Of a DNA stretch of 25,066 nucleotides, positions 9,401 to 19,915 are shown in pieces; within the stretch, counting starts at the first letter, position 1, and each line of letters begins with the position of its first letter. Source of the DNA: Stephanodiscus triporus (lineage: Eukaryota; Bacillariophyta; Thalassiosirophyceae; Thalassiosirales; Thalassiosiraceae); contig JALLAZ010000078.1 of assembly GCA_036939755.1 (NCBI GenBank), forward strand, positions 1 through 25,066. The letters run 5' to 3'. A program made the translations under genes and the position numbers. The notes beneath the pieces are model-generated. The model had not been told where the DNA came from, ran no database searches, and saw nothing but the letters and a program-made list of their open reading frames with translations.

Positions 9401-12400
9401 GTCGTGCATACGACCAACCGTTATCACTGGCGTTTGGTGGGACAGCGTTACGATGTCATGTCCTGGGCACCTGATAAGCGTAACTATCACGACATCAAGG
9501 GCGCCTTGAATCGCGACTACACGAGACAGTTTCCAAACAAATTGGGCCCTAAAGAAACCTGGATTGCCGAAGTGCTGCTCGAGAAACTGCCATTGATCCT
9601 CCCTGGTGTTACTCTCTACATGTCCCCAGACGATCAATCAAACAAGCCCTTTGCACACTTGTTGGGGTGGATGGAGAATCCCTCGCAGCAAGGAGATTTC
9701 CCATTCACGCACACCCTCAAGGAAGTGGTGGTATCGTACAGTCCTCCGTGTGTAACTGTGTTCAACGTGAAGGAATATGGTCGCAGGCACTTGCGCTCGC
9801 TCGAGTACACCTCCAACATGTCGCTTTGCCTGCATGAAGTTTCCGGAGAACCATATCCTGATAGAGTTGGGGGTGTTTTAGCAATGTCAGGTGGCGTTCC
9901 AATGACAACTGTTTCACCCGAGCCATCATTGATTATCACCCGGGCACTGAATTCAGAGTTGGGAACTCAGACTCTAATTCCATCAAGATTCATGGCGGGT
10001 CTCATCCCGGCTTGTTTGGCGGACAAGTACGTTTTCTGGCAAAGTGAAGACGACAACATCATTGGGTATGAGATTCGACAGGATACGAAGGACGATACTG
10101 ATGCGGCTCTCACAGGGGCGGATACGGAATCGTCGACGCGACTAAAAATCAAACTCTCCAAACACAGTGGTGTGGACAATAGTGGTTTCTGCAACACCGC
10201 AGCTGATGCCATTGTGCAAAGGATTGCAGTGGTCGACTCAGACGAGGAGACAGAAAATGTTGACAAAAATAGACCCGTTCTCACTCTTTTGAATATTGCA
10301 ACTGCACAGGGAGGAATCCTGAGAAAAATTGGATTATTGTTGTCAAGACTTGACAATCTTTCCCAAGTTCTTGTGTGGAGTGAATCGGAAGTTGTGAATG
10401 TGCAGCAAGCATGCACAATTGATTTGATCGAGCTTCCTCGTGTCAATCTATCATTTAGGGCAAAGAGGATAGAAAAGATTGATGGAACCGTTGAGTATCG
10501 TCTATACAGCAACGATAACGATGGCCTGTACATAGCAACATCTATCAAAGCCAGAGAGCTTGTGGAGAAGCTATTAGGTTCGATTGACCACTTCATTGTG
10601 CTGCAGAACGAGGATAACGATTTATTCGTGCTCATTCCTGGCTGTGCACTCCCCAGGCGTTTGCACATTGACGGTTCTCATTTGTCGGTCCAGGTTTTGC
10701 TCGATCGAAGGAATCAGGAGTGGATCAGTAATATGGGCGAAATTCGTTGCTACCTCTACCCTGTTCACAGTTCAAAGTCTTTCCTTATCACTCCGTCGTT
10801 GGCGTCTTCTATGTATTTGATGACGATGTTTTTCATAACTGGAGCATACCAAGAGGTATATAAAATGGTAGAGTCTTGTGTCAGCGAAGACCTTACGCCA
10901 GAAGAGGTAAGTAGCAATATATGACGGCAGCTCTGTTTTCATTCACAATTAGTCGCCTTTAACACACATGATGATCTACCCACTTTTCTTTTAGGCTCAA
11001 ATTTTCAACCAGCTCGAGTTTCTGGGGAATGACAATCACCCTGACGCTCATGCATGTCGTTTGAAGCTTTCCGCGGTTACTGTTGGTCTTGGGGACAGCA
11101 GTGCTATGAAATGTCCATGGAGCGTATTTGAAGAAATGAGGTGAGTTGCGTGGGATTTTTACATATGCTCAATACCCATTTCAATGAAAGGCTGACTCTC
11201 ATCTGACGTTTTTTATTGCTTTCATGTCCATTAGGGAATATGTCAAGAAATATGAATTTGTTTCCTCAGCATGTAGACTCACTACCGAAGAGGAATTGCT
11301 TCTGCTGAAGATGTGTACGCCGTCATTTGGATATCGACTCCCAACAGAACTTGTGAACCGAAATGCGTATGTTTCGGCAGTCAGTAACATCGGCACTCTT
11401 CCAGTCGGCAAGACACTGTCTGTCAAAGTAGGAATAGATAAACCGCCAGATATTGAAAACTTTGATTCTGGAGCAGATACTAGCATTTTGGACAATCCCA
11501 AGAATTGTATGATAGGGTCAAAGCTGTTTGGTGCTGCATACTCAAGGCCCGAAGAGGTTCGTATGTCATGTGTGCTATCTGTATCTACTCAAAGAATATA
11601 GAGTAATTCTTACCTCTTCACGTTGTCACTTGTATTTTAACAGGATCAAGTGGCATTTGGCGGACTGAGAGCTCTGGAATTCATTAATGCTGCTATTGAC
11701 CATGGTGTAGAAATAACTTCCGCCAGTTATGGATTTCCTCTCATGTATGATCTGCTTGTTGGCACTGTTGCGTTCAAGCTCCATCCAAACGACAAGACTC
11801 ACAATTGGGGAAGGATCCTTGTGAGATTGGTGCCCCAATCAGATTTCAAGCGAAAATCTGCTGAAATGTCAGCGCTTCGTATTCTCTCAGAGAATCCTTC
11901 GGTGGCAAGCCACCCCCATATCCCCAAATTTCAGGTCAGTCATGCCACTTGTTTGATAACGGTAACCTACTCACTTGTTTCTGATCAAACGTGTCTCAAA
12001 ATTATGCTATTGTCAATACTTTCATATGTGTGGTTATAGATTGATAGTGCCATATCGAAGTTCAAGGGGATGTTCCAGGGAAAAGATGCTGTTAGCCGGA
12101 TTCTGAACGAGCTTCACACCTTCTTGACTAAACAATCCATAAGGTCTATGCTCAACTTCCCAGTTGCCTCCATCGAAAGTCAATCGCCAGCCGTCATGAC
12201 ATTGCGTCGGCCTAACTCATTCTTTGACTACCGTCTCTGGGTTATTCCGCGGGTGTCTGATTATTCTCAAGCTCTTTTCGCCTTAGACATCCAGGTAAGA
12301 GTTGTGTGGATACATTTTATTGTTATTCCGTCCTTCCGTCCTTTGGCTCACATTAATATCCCACTCATATGCCTAATCTATCTACAGAATTGTTCTGCAG

Positions 12401-15400
12401 TCAACATTCCCATGGCGCAGATTCAGGCATTTTCTTCGAAGCCATTGGCCCCGATCAAGCTTGAGTCTTTTGTTGTCTATCTTTCTCGAAGCCAGCTGCG
12501 CGAGCCCAATATTTCGGGGGCCGTGCCATTCGACCTTTCAGCGTCAAAGGCTGCCCGCACGCATTGTTCCGAAGCTACGACCCAAAGGATCAGCACTGAT
12601 ATCCAAAAGTATGCCATGAGTGCAAATAACTCAACAACCCCGAATCTAATTGGATTCACCCCGGCTGACATTGAAAGTTTTCATTCAAATCCTGCTACCC
12701 TCAAGTTGGCATTATCTCAACTCGGCGCCCTAATCAAGGCTCTGAATGGACTAATGGAATTCGATCGCATGTCACTTGGAAATTTGATGGCCAGAGGTAG
12801 GAATCTTATGGCAACTTATGAACATACTATGATTTCGCAATCTTATTTATCATGTTTGAATCCACGTGACACCAGCTCTGGCTATTGCGACAAGCGTTGA
12901 ACGAAGTGACGCTCCGGGGTCTGTTTCAGAAGGTACCCACTTTTACACAAACATATTTTCTATCTTTAGCGATTTGGCAATTCTCATTGTATACTCCATC
13001 TTTTACCTCTCTTATTTTCCACAGAGTGCAATTTCTTGCGTTTCCGTCTCGGTCAAGTCTCGGAACGTGAACCGACGGTATGGTTCGAGCATCTCGTGGC
13101 TTCGATTTTATCCACCACGGCAGAGCAAGATATTCGTAGTCTCAACCCATACCTCTCTGCTTCAGCATACAAGACAGTGAATAGTTTGACAGTTGTAGCG
13201 ATGTTGGCCTCCATCCGAATTGGTCAGTCCCATCGCGCCTTGGCAGGTCTGTCTCACCTCGTGAAGCTCTTACGTAGTGTGAACAGTAAGAATACTCCAG
13301 AGGAGCAGAAGCGTCTCTGCCAAGAGATAGGTCTTCAGGCATCTAAAGTTGCAACAGATCTAACATGCGAGCGACACTTTATGAGAGTAACCCCAACTGC
13401 AGTCGAATTCGATCCGAGGTTCCTTGTATTCGAATTCACTTACTCATTGATGCTGAGAAAGAGTCAAGTGATCCTTGTGAACAAATTTTTACATGCGTTG
13501 AAGAATGGAAAGTCCATGTGGTGCGTGTAAATTGTCTTCATTAAGCCATGCATTCTATTGAGACTTTGCAACCTGTCCATTGATTGACTCACATTTCGTG
13601 CCACACTCCCGTTATTTCGAACCAGTCATCAAATGATCATGGGTGCTGGAAAAACGACTGTTGTTGCTCCACTTCTTGCAATGATTCTTGTGAGTGTCTG
13701 GATATCTAGTGCAGTTTGTCTAGTCTCGTTCTAAGCCTTGATCACATGTCTTACATTTATTCCTATTCCTTTCTTTGATGATATAGGCGGATGGAAAGAG
13801 TCTGGTCACACAGTGAGCTTCATTCTTGAGTTGAAAAAAAAAATTCCACCCACCTTGGCCTTTTGTTGATGTTTTTTTTATCATATTTACTAACCCTCAA
13901 TATTTTCTTTCTAGGGTCGTTCCGCATGCGCTCCTTGACTTTTCGAGGGGTGTTATGCGTGAAAAGTTCGCTGCCGTCGTTCGCAAGCCTGTCTTCACAT
14001 TCTCATTCAGTCGAGGCACTCCAATAACCCGCGATTTGTACATGAAGCTTTGCAAGGCCAGGGATAGCAAGGCTATTATCTGTGCAACTCCCACGAGTGT
14101 GAAATCTTTCATGCTGAAGTTCGTGGAAATGATGAGACACTTAGAGAGATCTAAGACCGGAGGAAAGGAGGCGAAGAGTGGCTTTTTCCTATCTCGTATT
14201 GCCCAGAGATTCAGAGAACAAAGTGTTGTTACCGAGTTAACAGTCAATCCTGAGGATGTGTATTACTGCACAGAGATACTAAAATTATTCAAAGAGGGTG
14301 TGCTCCTTCTGGATGAGGTAGATTTGTTGCTCCATCCTCTGAAGAGTGAACTTAATTGGCCCATCGGAGAAAAAGCTCTCATTGATTTCACTAAGAGCAA
14401 TAAATTTGGTCTTGGCCTACGTTGGGATGCACAGTGGCATTTGTTGGATGCTATTTTCTTTGCTTCATCAAAGAAGATGTCTGTTGACTTCTGTGACAGT
14501 CGAGAAGCACTCACAATCCTTGACAGCATTGCCTCAACTATTCAACGAGGTGTCCACGAGAACAAACTGCAGCACACACCCCACATTGTTCTTTTGGATA
14601 GAGACTTTTACAACCATGAGCTCAAGCCGTTGCTAGTCCGATGGCAGCTATTGTATCTCAGGAGCAAGCGTCTGCCAAATATTGAAGACCGAGTGAGTTA
14701 CTAGTCATTTAAATGGGGTCTTCTATTTTGCTCCTTGTGATATTCTTCTTTCTAAACAACTCTGCTTGGCTTTCTTCAGCACTTACTTTCTTACATGGCA
14801 AACGGTCCTATACAGGATAAGCAAGCTGCTTCGGCAGTATCAGTGGCCCTTGATGACGAGTACATGAAGTTACTTAACCTTAGCCATGACCTGATCAACA
14901 ACTTCATTCCTCATGTCATTTCGAAGATCAACAGAGTGTCGTTTGGTCTTTTGTCCAAAGCGGACTTGAAAATTGCCGAAGAGACAGACCCCAACATGTC
15001 CATAGCGAGGAGGCTGGCTGCCGTGCCATTTGTTGGAAAGGACGTGCCCAGCCGAGCAAGCCAATTTTCTCACCCTGACGTTGTTATTGGCCTAACCATT
15101 ACTGCTTATCGCTACGAAGGCATCCGCATGACTGACTTCATTATTGCACTGCAAGAGTTAAGGGATATGCTCGATGGGGAGTTCGGTCCGTACCAAAAGC
15201 GACCTTCTGCATTGAAATGGATATCATGGGTGGAAGCTGCCGGGGGAAAAGTTAGAGGCCCAAAGAAGGTGGAAAATTCTGTTTCACTTGGCGATGAGGA
15301 GTCTGACTTTTTGGCCGCGCCCGCTTATACTGGAGTTAGGTAAGCAATTATAATTCGTTGACATGTCACGTAATGCTATATTGACGGCGTCGTCTCATTA

Positions 15401-18400
15401 CAATGCGATGCTACTAACTTTTAGGCCAACGGATGATATCTGGCCTCTCCATTTGTTGGACTTGAGCGACGAAAATCATTTGAGTACTACTTACAAGTTG
15501 TTGAAGTTTTCCCCCCTTGCTCTCAAATTTTACCTGGACACATTTGTGTTTCCTTTGGTGCTTGGTGAGTGTACCCTCACAGCAACGTATATGTGTCTGT
15601 TTTTTGGATAAATTAACTCTTACAAATATCCTTCGTGCCATTTCGATAGAGCATCACGGTGAAAAAATTGCTGCATCTGGTCAGGACCTTGGCGGCGATA
15701 TGCTGTTTTCCCGCCGAGTCGGATTTAGTGGGACGCCGTCGGATTTGTTACCTGAGGAGCTAGGCCAGTGCCATTACGACGATGGGGTCGATGGCAAGAT
15801 TTATCATTACTTGACTTCGGATAGCATTATGTCTACTCGATTGCTAGGGTCAGAGTGAGTTTACGATGTTGTTTGGACTGGAAGTCACTTGCACGTTTTT
15901 AGTTTTTGAATGCATTCTCACAATGGCTTGGGTATCATTTATTCCACAAGGTGGTCTGTTACAAAGATTCTCGATAGCATTATCAAGAGCGATCCTAAAT
16001 TCCATGTGTGAGTAGTTGTTGACTTGAGCTGTTTATGTTATCAGAAATTTCATCGAGTCTATGCTCACATACTCATTATCTACTGACACTCTTTATTCGG
16101 AAGGCTAATTGATACTGGAGCACTCATTACAGGGTTGTCGAATTATGAGGTAGCGAGATACCTGCTTACTCATGGGCTCTCCAACGATTTTGACGGCGTT
16201 GTTTTTCTAGATCATCGGGATCGAAAAATGATTGTGAGCTTTGTGATGGATCGTTCACTTAGGTTGTTCAATGCATTCTGCTTTTATCAATTGACTCATT
16301 TTGTATTTTCCTTACTCATCGTGGCAGTTACTGCGAAATGGAATGCATACCGTACGTCTTCAACAAGCTGGTGTGCCAGTCCATCGCCGCTTTTCCTTTT
16401 ATGACCAGATTCATACAACTGGTATGGATATTCATCAATGCATTGATGCAAAAGCTGCCATCACGTTGGGCAAGGACATGACATTCAGAGACTACGCTCA
16501 AGGAGCATTTAGAATGAGAGGAATTGGGCAGGGTGAGTTAATCCAAACATAGAAAATGCTGTGCTTCTTGGAACAAAGGCCATCTGATTGACATTATGTC
16601 TTGATTAATCTTTCTTAGGCCAAACACTTGAGATTTTTATCATTCCAGAGGTCATGGAGCGCATTAACAAACATGTGCGACTCCTCACGGGAGCCAGGTC
16701 GAACCCCCATCAAATTGCATCAATGTCAAATGGCAATGACTTGCTTTCATTAGGGCCCGTTCAATCGCATGTCTCGCAGAATCTACTTGTTCATGTTGCA
16801 TCTTGGCTCACTCTCAGTGGGATGAAGTCGGAGAATATGCAATTCAGGTTACTTTGGTGAGTATAGATAAGAATGTCTTTACATTGTTACAACGTTGCAA
16901 TCCGAAGAGAAAGTGACTCACATTTCACCGATTTTTTCGGGCCAGTCATCAATCTGTGGAAAACGTCATCAGGAAAAGGTCGTTCATGATATTGACTGCA
17001 GCGTACAAAGAGCTTACAGCACATGCATTTTCTGGGAGGGTGAAAGAGATCGCTGCGATCGCGGCTGCTGCCAAGGGACATGGAAATATATCGGCTGATT
17101 TGGGTGCACTATTTGATGGATCGAGGAGACTATTCAACGACGACATTGCTGCGATTCAAAGTGTGTTGCAAGGTAACGCTCAGACGTCCGTCGGAATCGA
17201 TAAACTGCAGAGGGTATGTTTATGTGCTCAGCGTTTAGCGTCATCTTTTTGATGACGAAACTAACACTTTTTTCGTTCACAGTGCCTTGATGTGATGACA
17301 GAACGATTGGATTTCAACGTTCAGAATAGCATCCCAGTGCCAACTCTTTTGTCCGAAACTCTCACCAACACTGTCAAGCGCACTCGAGAGTTCATAACCA
17401 ACGACTACGACAAGGCAGTGGTTGACAAAATAATCATGGTTTTGGTGAACAGTGAGACTATCGCCAAGAGAGGTGTTCTATCAAGTTCTGATGATGGGGC
17501 CGGAGATTGTGATGGTGGCGATCATATATTGCAACGCGAAGAAGTAAGCGAAGAGGAGGTGCTTCAGGAACAAGAACAGGAGGAGGAAGAGGAAGAAGAG
17601 GAGGAGGAGGAGGAAGAAGAAGAGGAAGTTGTTCATGAGGCGCCAAAGAAGAAGAAATACGCGAGGGACGGCGAAAATCCTACACCATGGAAGGTGAGCA
17701 GTCTGTCCGTGCCAAAGCACAACATGCAGATTCGGGGTCAAAATTATCAAGAGCAATCGTGGGAACGGTTTTTCTTCCCATCCTCCGAATTCTCTGTTAA
17801 GAACAGCTTATTTGCTAAGGCGTCATCGTTGAAGTTTCCGGAGTACCTCTACATGTCCAACAACTATTATGAGAAAGGTTGGGGTCTCAAGACTCACCGT
17901 CGGTTGAAGAATGTTATCATCATCATGGAATTCTGTCCGTCAGTGAGTTCTTTATTACATCTTTTTTAATTTGACTTGGCACATATTTGACGTTTCTCTC
18001 ATTATGTATGCACACATCAACTCTGAACAAACAACTACAGAAGACAAGTTTGACCGAAGTTGCGGCATCGGGCAAATCTTTTTCACAGGCACAAGAGAGA
18101 ATCCTCCAACGTGCTTTCTCGACTTCGGACGGAAAGATGATGGAACGCATCAAAGTGTCTGAAATGAAAGAGGTCCTGAGCGCGGTAGATGTAATTGGTG
18201 ACGATGACAAGGAGAAGGAGAAATTCTTGGCTGGCATCAACCTTGACCCGAATGGGACGGTATCTTTTGACGAGCTGAAGCAAATGCTTAGCCAAAAAGT
18301 ACAGTACAAAATTCAGGCTGGCCGTTATTATGTTGCATTGTCTTTAGCTGAGGCACAGTGTATGCGATTAGCTATTCATGGACAACATAAGCTTCCTATC

Positions 18401-19831
18401 ATCAATGGCACGGATGCAGTGGTGAGCCCAACCTGGTCAAACGTCAGAGGCTTGATTTCTTTTCTTGTTTGTGCTTACCTTGACACATTTTATCACACAC
18501 AATAACAATCGCAGGTTTCATTGCGTACGGAAAGAACGCTCCTTGACACCAGTGCTGGCTTTGAAGAGGCCAATCCATATCAATACACAACCGCTCAGGC
18601 CTGCTATCGCTTCATTGATAGTGCCGTAAACTTCACGCCGAAGGAAGTCAACATGCTGCTACGAGGATTGCAAGATGAAATCCCTGATGAAAGGCGCAAC
18701 TTCTTCATGGAAGTTAGGAGCAACCGAAGGAGGAAACAAACAGATCCGAACGGGACTCCTCTGAAAAAGGTTTTCTCAGTGCAAGATGAACAAAACGTGC
18801 TGCAGTACCGAATCGCAGTGGGCAGGATTACTGCACTTCTCAAGTCTCGAGGCATGTACGCACGCGATGCTTTTGCCGCTTTTGATCAAAATCGTGATGG
18901 CATGCTGTCTGGCAGTGAGCTTCAGGCTGGTTTGGATTGGCTTGGTCTGAAACTTGATGTTATGCTGCTGAGGCAGTTCATGAGGGAGCTCGACAAGGAC
19001 AAGGATGGATTCATCAACTTGGAAGAATTCAAACTAGCTGTGGGCTGGGAAGAAACGGAAGGCGAGGCCAATCTTGCAACTTATAATGGAGTCCCTCTCC
19101 CTCCGCCGCCGAAGGACGTCGGTCTTCAGCACAAGCTTGCCATTCCCGCTCCGGTTCTTGCGGGCATTAAAATTAAGGTGAAAATAGTTGGGAAGTTCAA
19201 CCAAGTCTGGAAAAGCCAGGGAAGTATGAGCCGCGTGAAAGGCAGCGTGTGGGAACCTGTGGATCATAAATCCACCTTCAAGAGTAACCGAGCTTATGTG
19301 TATTTGGGACATTACGCGGGCAGCGGGTTCGACAATCCCAATAGGGATGGCATTCCTAGATTGACTTTGGAGATAACGGACACAACAGGAAGCTGGGTGG
19401 GAGGGAGCAGCTGGATGCCGTTTGTCCTTGATCGGTACCTCCCTCGCCCGGCACGTTACCGCCTCGTCTGGAGCATTACACAAGGAGCCAACCCCTTCTA
19501 TGCATGGGAGCCAGTTCCGCCCAGTGACGACTTCGTGGCGTTAGGCTGCATCGGAACTAAAACGGACAAGCCCCCTGACGTTCGCATGATGCGATGCGTT
19601 TGCAAACATTGGTGCACGGAGAGCAAAAATGTGAAGAGCGTTTGGAATGACAGCGGCTCCGGCGGCCGCGAGGGCAGCATTTGGGTATTCAATTCGTTGA
19701 GTTTGATTGGCTTCGTCAATGGCCACGATCTACCGCGGGGCAAGGCATTTGATCTCAAGAATCATCGTTTCTTTTTGAGAGATTACAGCTGCATCAAAAC
19801 CAATGGAGTTGCACCGGCACCTGGCTCGTAA
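3476..19831 (+). CDS. Giant SH3 / DUF3638-DUF3645 ATPase / EF-hand protein (~4,620 aa, 26 exons)
   Basis: A single gene rebuilt from 26 exons (map in the next entry). Every junction is GT-AG and phase-matched, and the spliced length is 13,863 nt, exactly 4,621 codons with the stop. Order: SH3 (about residues 14-69); Q/F-rich tail (80-227); low-complexity linker (230-425); conserved body (about 430-2780); DUF3638 P-loop with GAGKTT (2951-2956) and DEVD (3108-3111); DUF3645 around HPDVVIGLT (3332); SGTP (3494-3497); an arginine-rich helicase-motif-VI-like segment (3656-3668); poly-Glu then PKKKK (3935-3960); EF-hands (4122, 4306, 4342); and a Vps62-like C-terminal region (about 4400-4620). Family knowledge: DUF3638/DUF3645 proteins are very large eukaryotic proteins of unknown function, some auto-labelled as ubiquitin hydrolases without proof that I know of. 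The ATPase role is read from motifs; the cell role is unknown. No signal peptide or transmembrane segment is evident, so it is probably cytosolic or nuclear. ATG 3476 is chosen because the SH3 fold begins just after it. Confidence 0.85.
3512..3983 (+). other. SH3 domain, split by intron 1
   Basis: Exon 1 encodes YVAKHAF, QLSF, then RIIASV, the tryptophan run GAWWWGSCDGR, and exon 2 resumes with DGWFPPAYVTLV. This is the complete SH3 order: ALYDY-like strand, L-S-F acidic RT-loop end, WW on the ligand face, G-W-F-P and the AYV terminus. The 301-bp intron (3647-3947, CGG|GTGAGT ... GAAG|GAT) sits between the GR and DGWFP elements, and splicing restores the spacing of a normal SH3 of about 56 residues. 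Such domains bind proline-rich ligands. A PxxP partner could be internal: proline-rich stretches follow in the same protein. Confidence 0.85.
4014..4460 (+). repeat. Q/P/F-rich low-complexity region with FG dipeptides
   Basis: About 147 codons are dominated by CAG and CAA, with Gln runs of up to six. Phenylalanines recur at intervals of roughly 10-25 residues, typically as FGQ, PFGQ, AFGR, NFGQ, FFGQ or TFGQ. Charged residues are almost absent. The composition is that of a prion-like or FG-nucleoporin-like disordered segment. The same bases read in frames +2 or minus give spurious long Ala-, Ser- or Leu-rich ORFs, which I treat as shadows. Confidence 0.8.
4467..5052 (+). other. Disordered linker with an acidic DPF motif
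   Basis: This starts with SEDPFADLPL (DPF at residues 232-234), a form of the DPF/DPW motif that binds AP-2 appendages and endocytic adaptors. It then runs through Gly-, Val-, Ala-, Thr-, Ser- and Pro-rich low complexity with several VVVP and SPRA/SPRT patches, and ends in a Lys/Ser-rich stretch (TKKKSSSP). No fold is visible. Endocytic binding is inferred from a three-residue motif and is weak. Confidence 0.5.
5055..7895 (+). other. Conserved N-terminal globular region with a GGW-H-NTG-YH pattern
   Basis: Non-repetitive, fold-like sequence begins near residue 427 with GARLPRLD and FFNIYEFL. A recognisable set of residues follows: LPGGW (W652), H659 in SAHLCLY, TYSFSVVNTG (N678-G680) and Y686-H687. 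I recall similar GGW...H...NTG...H patterns in this family and in some peptidase-like proteins. I do not assign catalysis because no cysteine partner is obvious. Exon 3 adds a Cys-rich helical stretch (ICHAC, CGAC). A Gly/Ala/Ser-rich insert (about 5300-5440) interrupts the domain. Confidence 0.45.
13025..16856 (+). other. DUF3638/DUF3645 P-loop ATPase core with SF2-helicase-like motifs
   Basis: Exons 12-22 hold the enzyme-like core. RKSQVILVNKFLHALKNGKS leads into Walker A (HQMIMGAGKTTVVAPLLA, K2954), then ADGKSLVTQVVP. A PVFTFSFSR segment precedes ICATPTSVKSF, which matches a helicase Ia/Ib-like strand. LLDEVDLLLHPLKSE carries the Walker B/DExD box (D3108-D3111). VGFSGTPSD resembles motif III (SAT/GT). 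LIDTGALITG and GVVFLDHRD look like the start of a second RecA-like lobe. FRDYAQGAFRMRGIGQGQ supplies arginines R3660 and R3662 in a motif VI position. DUF3645 (SHPDVVIGLTITAYRYEG) is inserted between the lobes. All catalytic residues expected for ATP hydrolysis are present. Helicase activity is not implied; translocation on or remodelling of protein is equally possible. Confidence 0.75.
17580..17676 (+). repeat. Poly-glutamate run followed by a basic PKKKK patch
   Basis: Sixteen consecutive Glu codons (17580-17627, mixed GAG/GAA) are followed within a few residues by APKKKKY, which looks like a monopartite nuclear localisation signal. The run lies in exon 24, beyond the ATPase core and before the EF-hand region, and is probably an exposed linker. 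Variation in length between strains would be expected. Confidence 0.7.
18239..19027 (+). other. Three EF-hand loops
   Basis: EF1 at residues 4122-4133 (NLDPNGTVSFDE) has Asn at position 1 but keeps Gly6 and Glu12. EF2 at 4306-4317 (DQNRDGMLSGSE) and EF3 at 4342-4353 (DKDKDGFINLEE) have canonical Ca2+ ligands, an invariant Gly6 and Glu12, and are separated as a normal paired EF-hand. EF1 is interrupted from the pair by about 170 residues and intron 25. The pair should bind Ca2+; EF1 may be weak. Confidence 0.9.
19160..19828 (+). other. C-terminal Vps62/VPS13-like beta-rich region
   Basis: The last ~220 residues are beta-rich, with FYAWEPVPPSDDFVALGCIG followed by a K-PP element and MMRCVCKHW. 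That W-x-P-x-PP...F-x-ALG...PP...R-C-V order is the signature I associate with Vps62 (DUF946) and the adaptor-binding region of VPS13 proteins. A YRLVWSITQG strand before it fits the repeat. In those families the modules bind partner motifs or lipids. The assignment rests on pattern memory, not a search. Confidence 0.55.
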
Positions 19832-19915
19832 CTGCCAATAGTTTTAGTAGAGCTGTCAATAGCTCGGTTTGTAACGGTATTGATATTACATGTGGACATA
19901 TTTTTTATGTAAGAA
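19832..19915. other. Short 3' spacer after the giant gene
   Basis: 84 bases separate the giant gene's TAA from the stop of the tentative minus-strand gene that ends at 19916. If that gene is real the two are convergent with overlapping UTRs. Confidence 0.4.

Larger units (their letters stand above)
3476..19831 (+). other. Exon map of the giant gene
   Basis: Exons: 3476-3646, 3948-6638, 6742-7895, 7994-8169, 8241-10906, 10995-11140, 11235-11556, 11644-11934, 12040-12294, 12388-12796, 12876-12932, 13025-13520, 13626-13689, 13787-13812, 13915-14692, 14780-15339, 15425-15564, 15650-15854, 15951-16007, 16104-16233, 16328-16532, 16619-16856, 16946-17213, 17283-17942, 18041-18421, 18515-19831. Introns are 69-105 bp except the first (301 bp). 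Most donors are GTGAGT, GTAAGT or one base away; most acceptors follow a T-rich tract. The weakest parts are exon 11 (two plausible frames) and a possible unremoved short intron inside exon 3 near 7157-7202. All other junctions restore recognisable conserved sequence across the splice. Confidence 0.75.
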
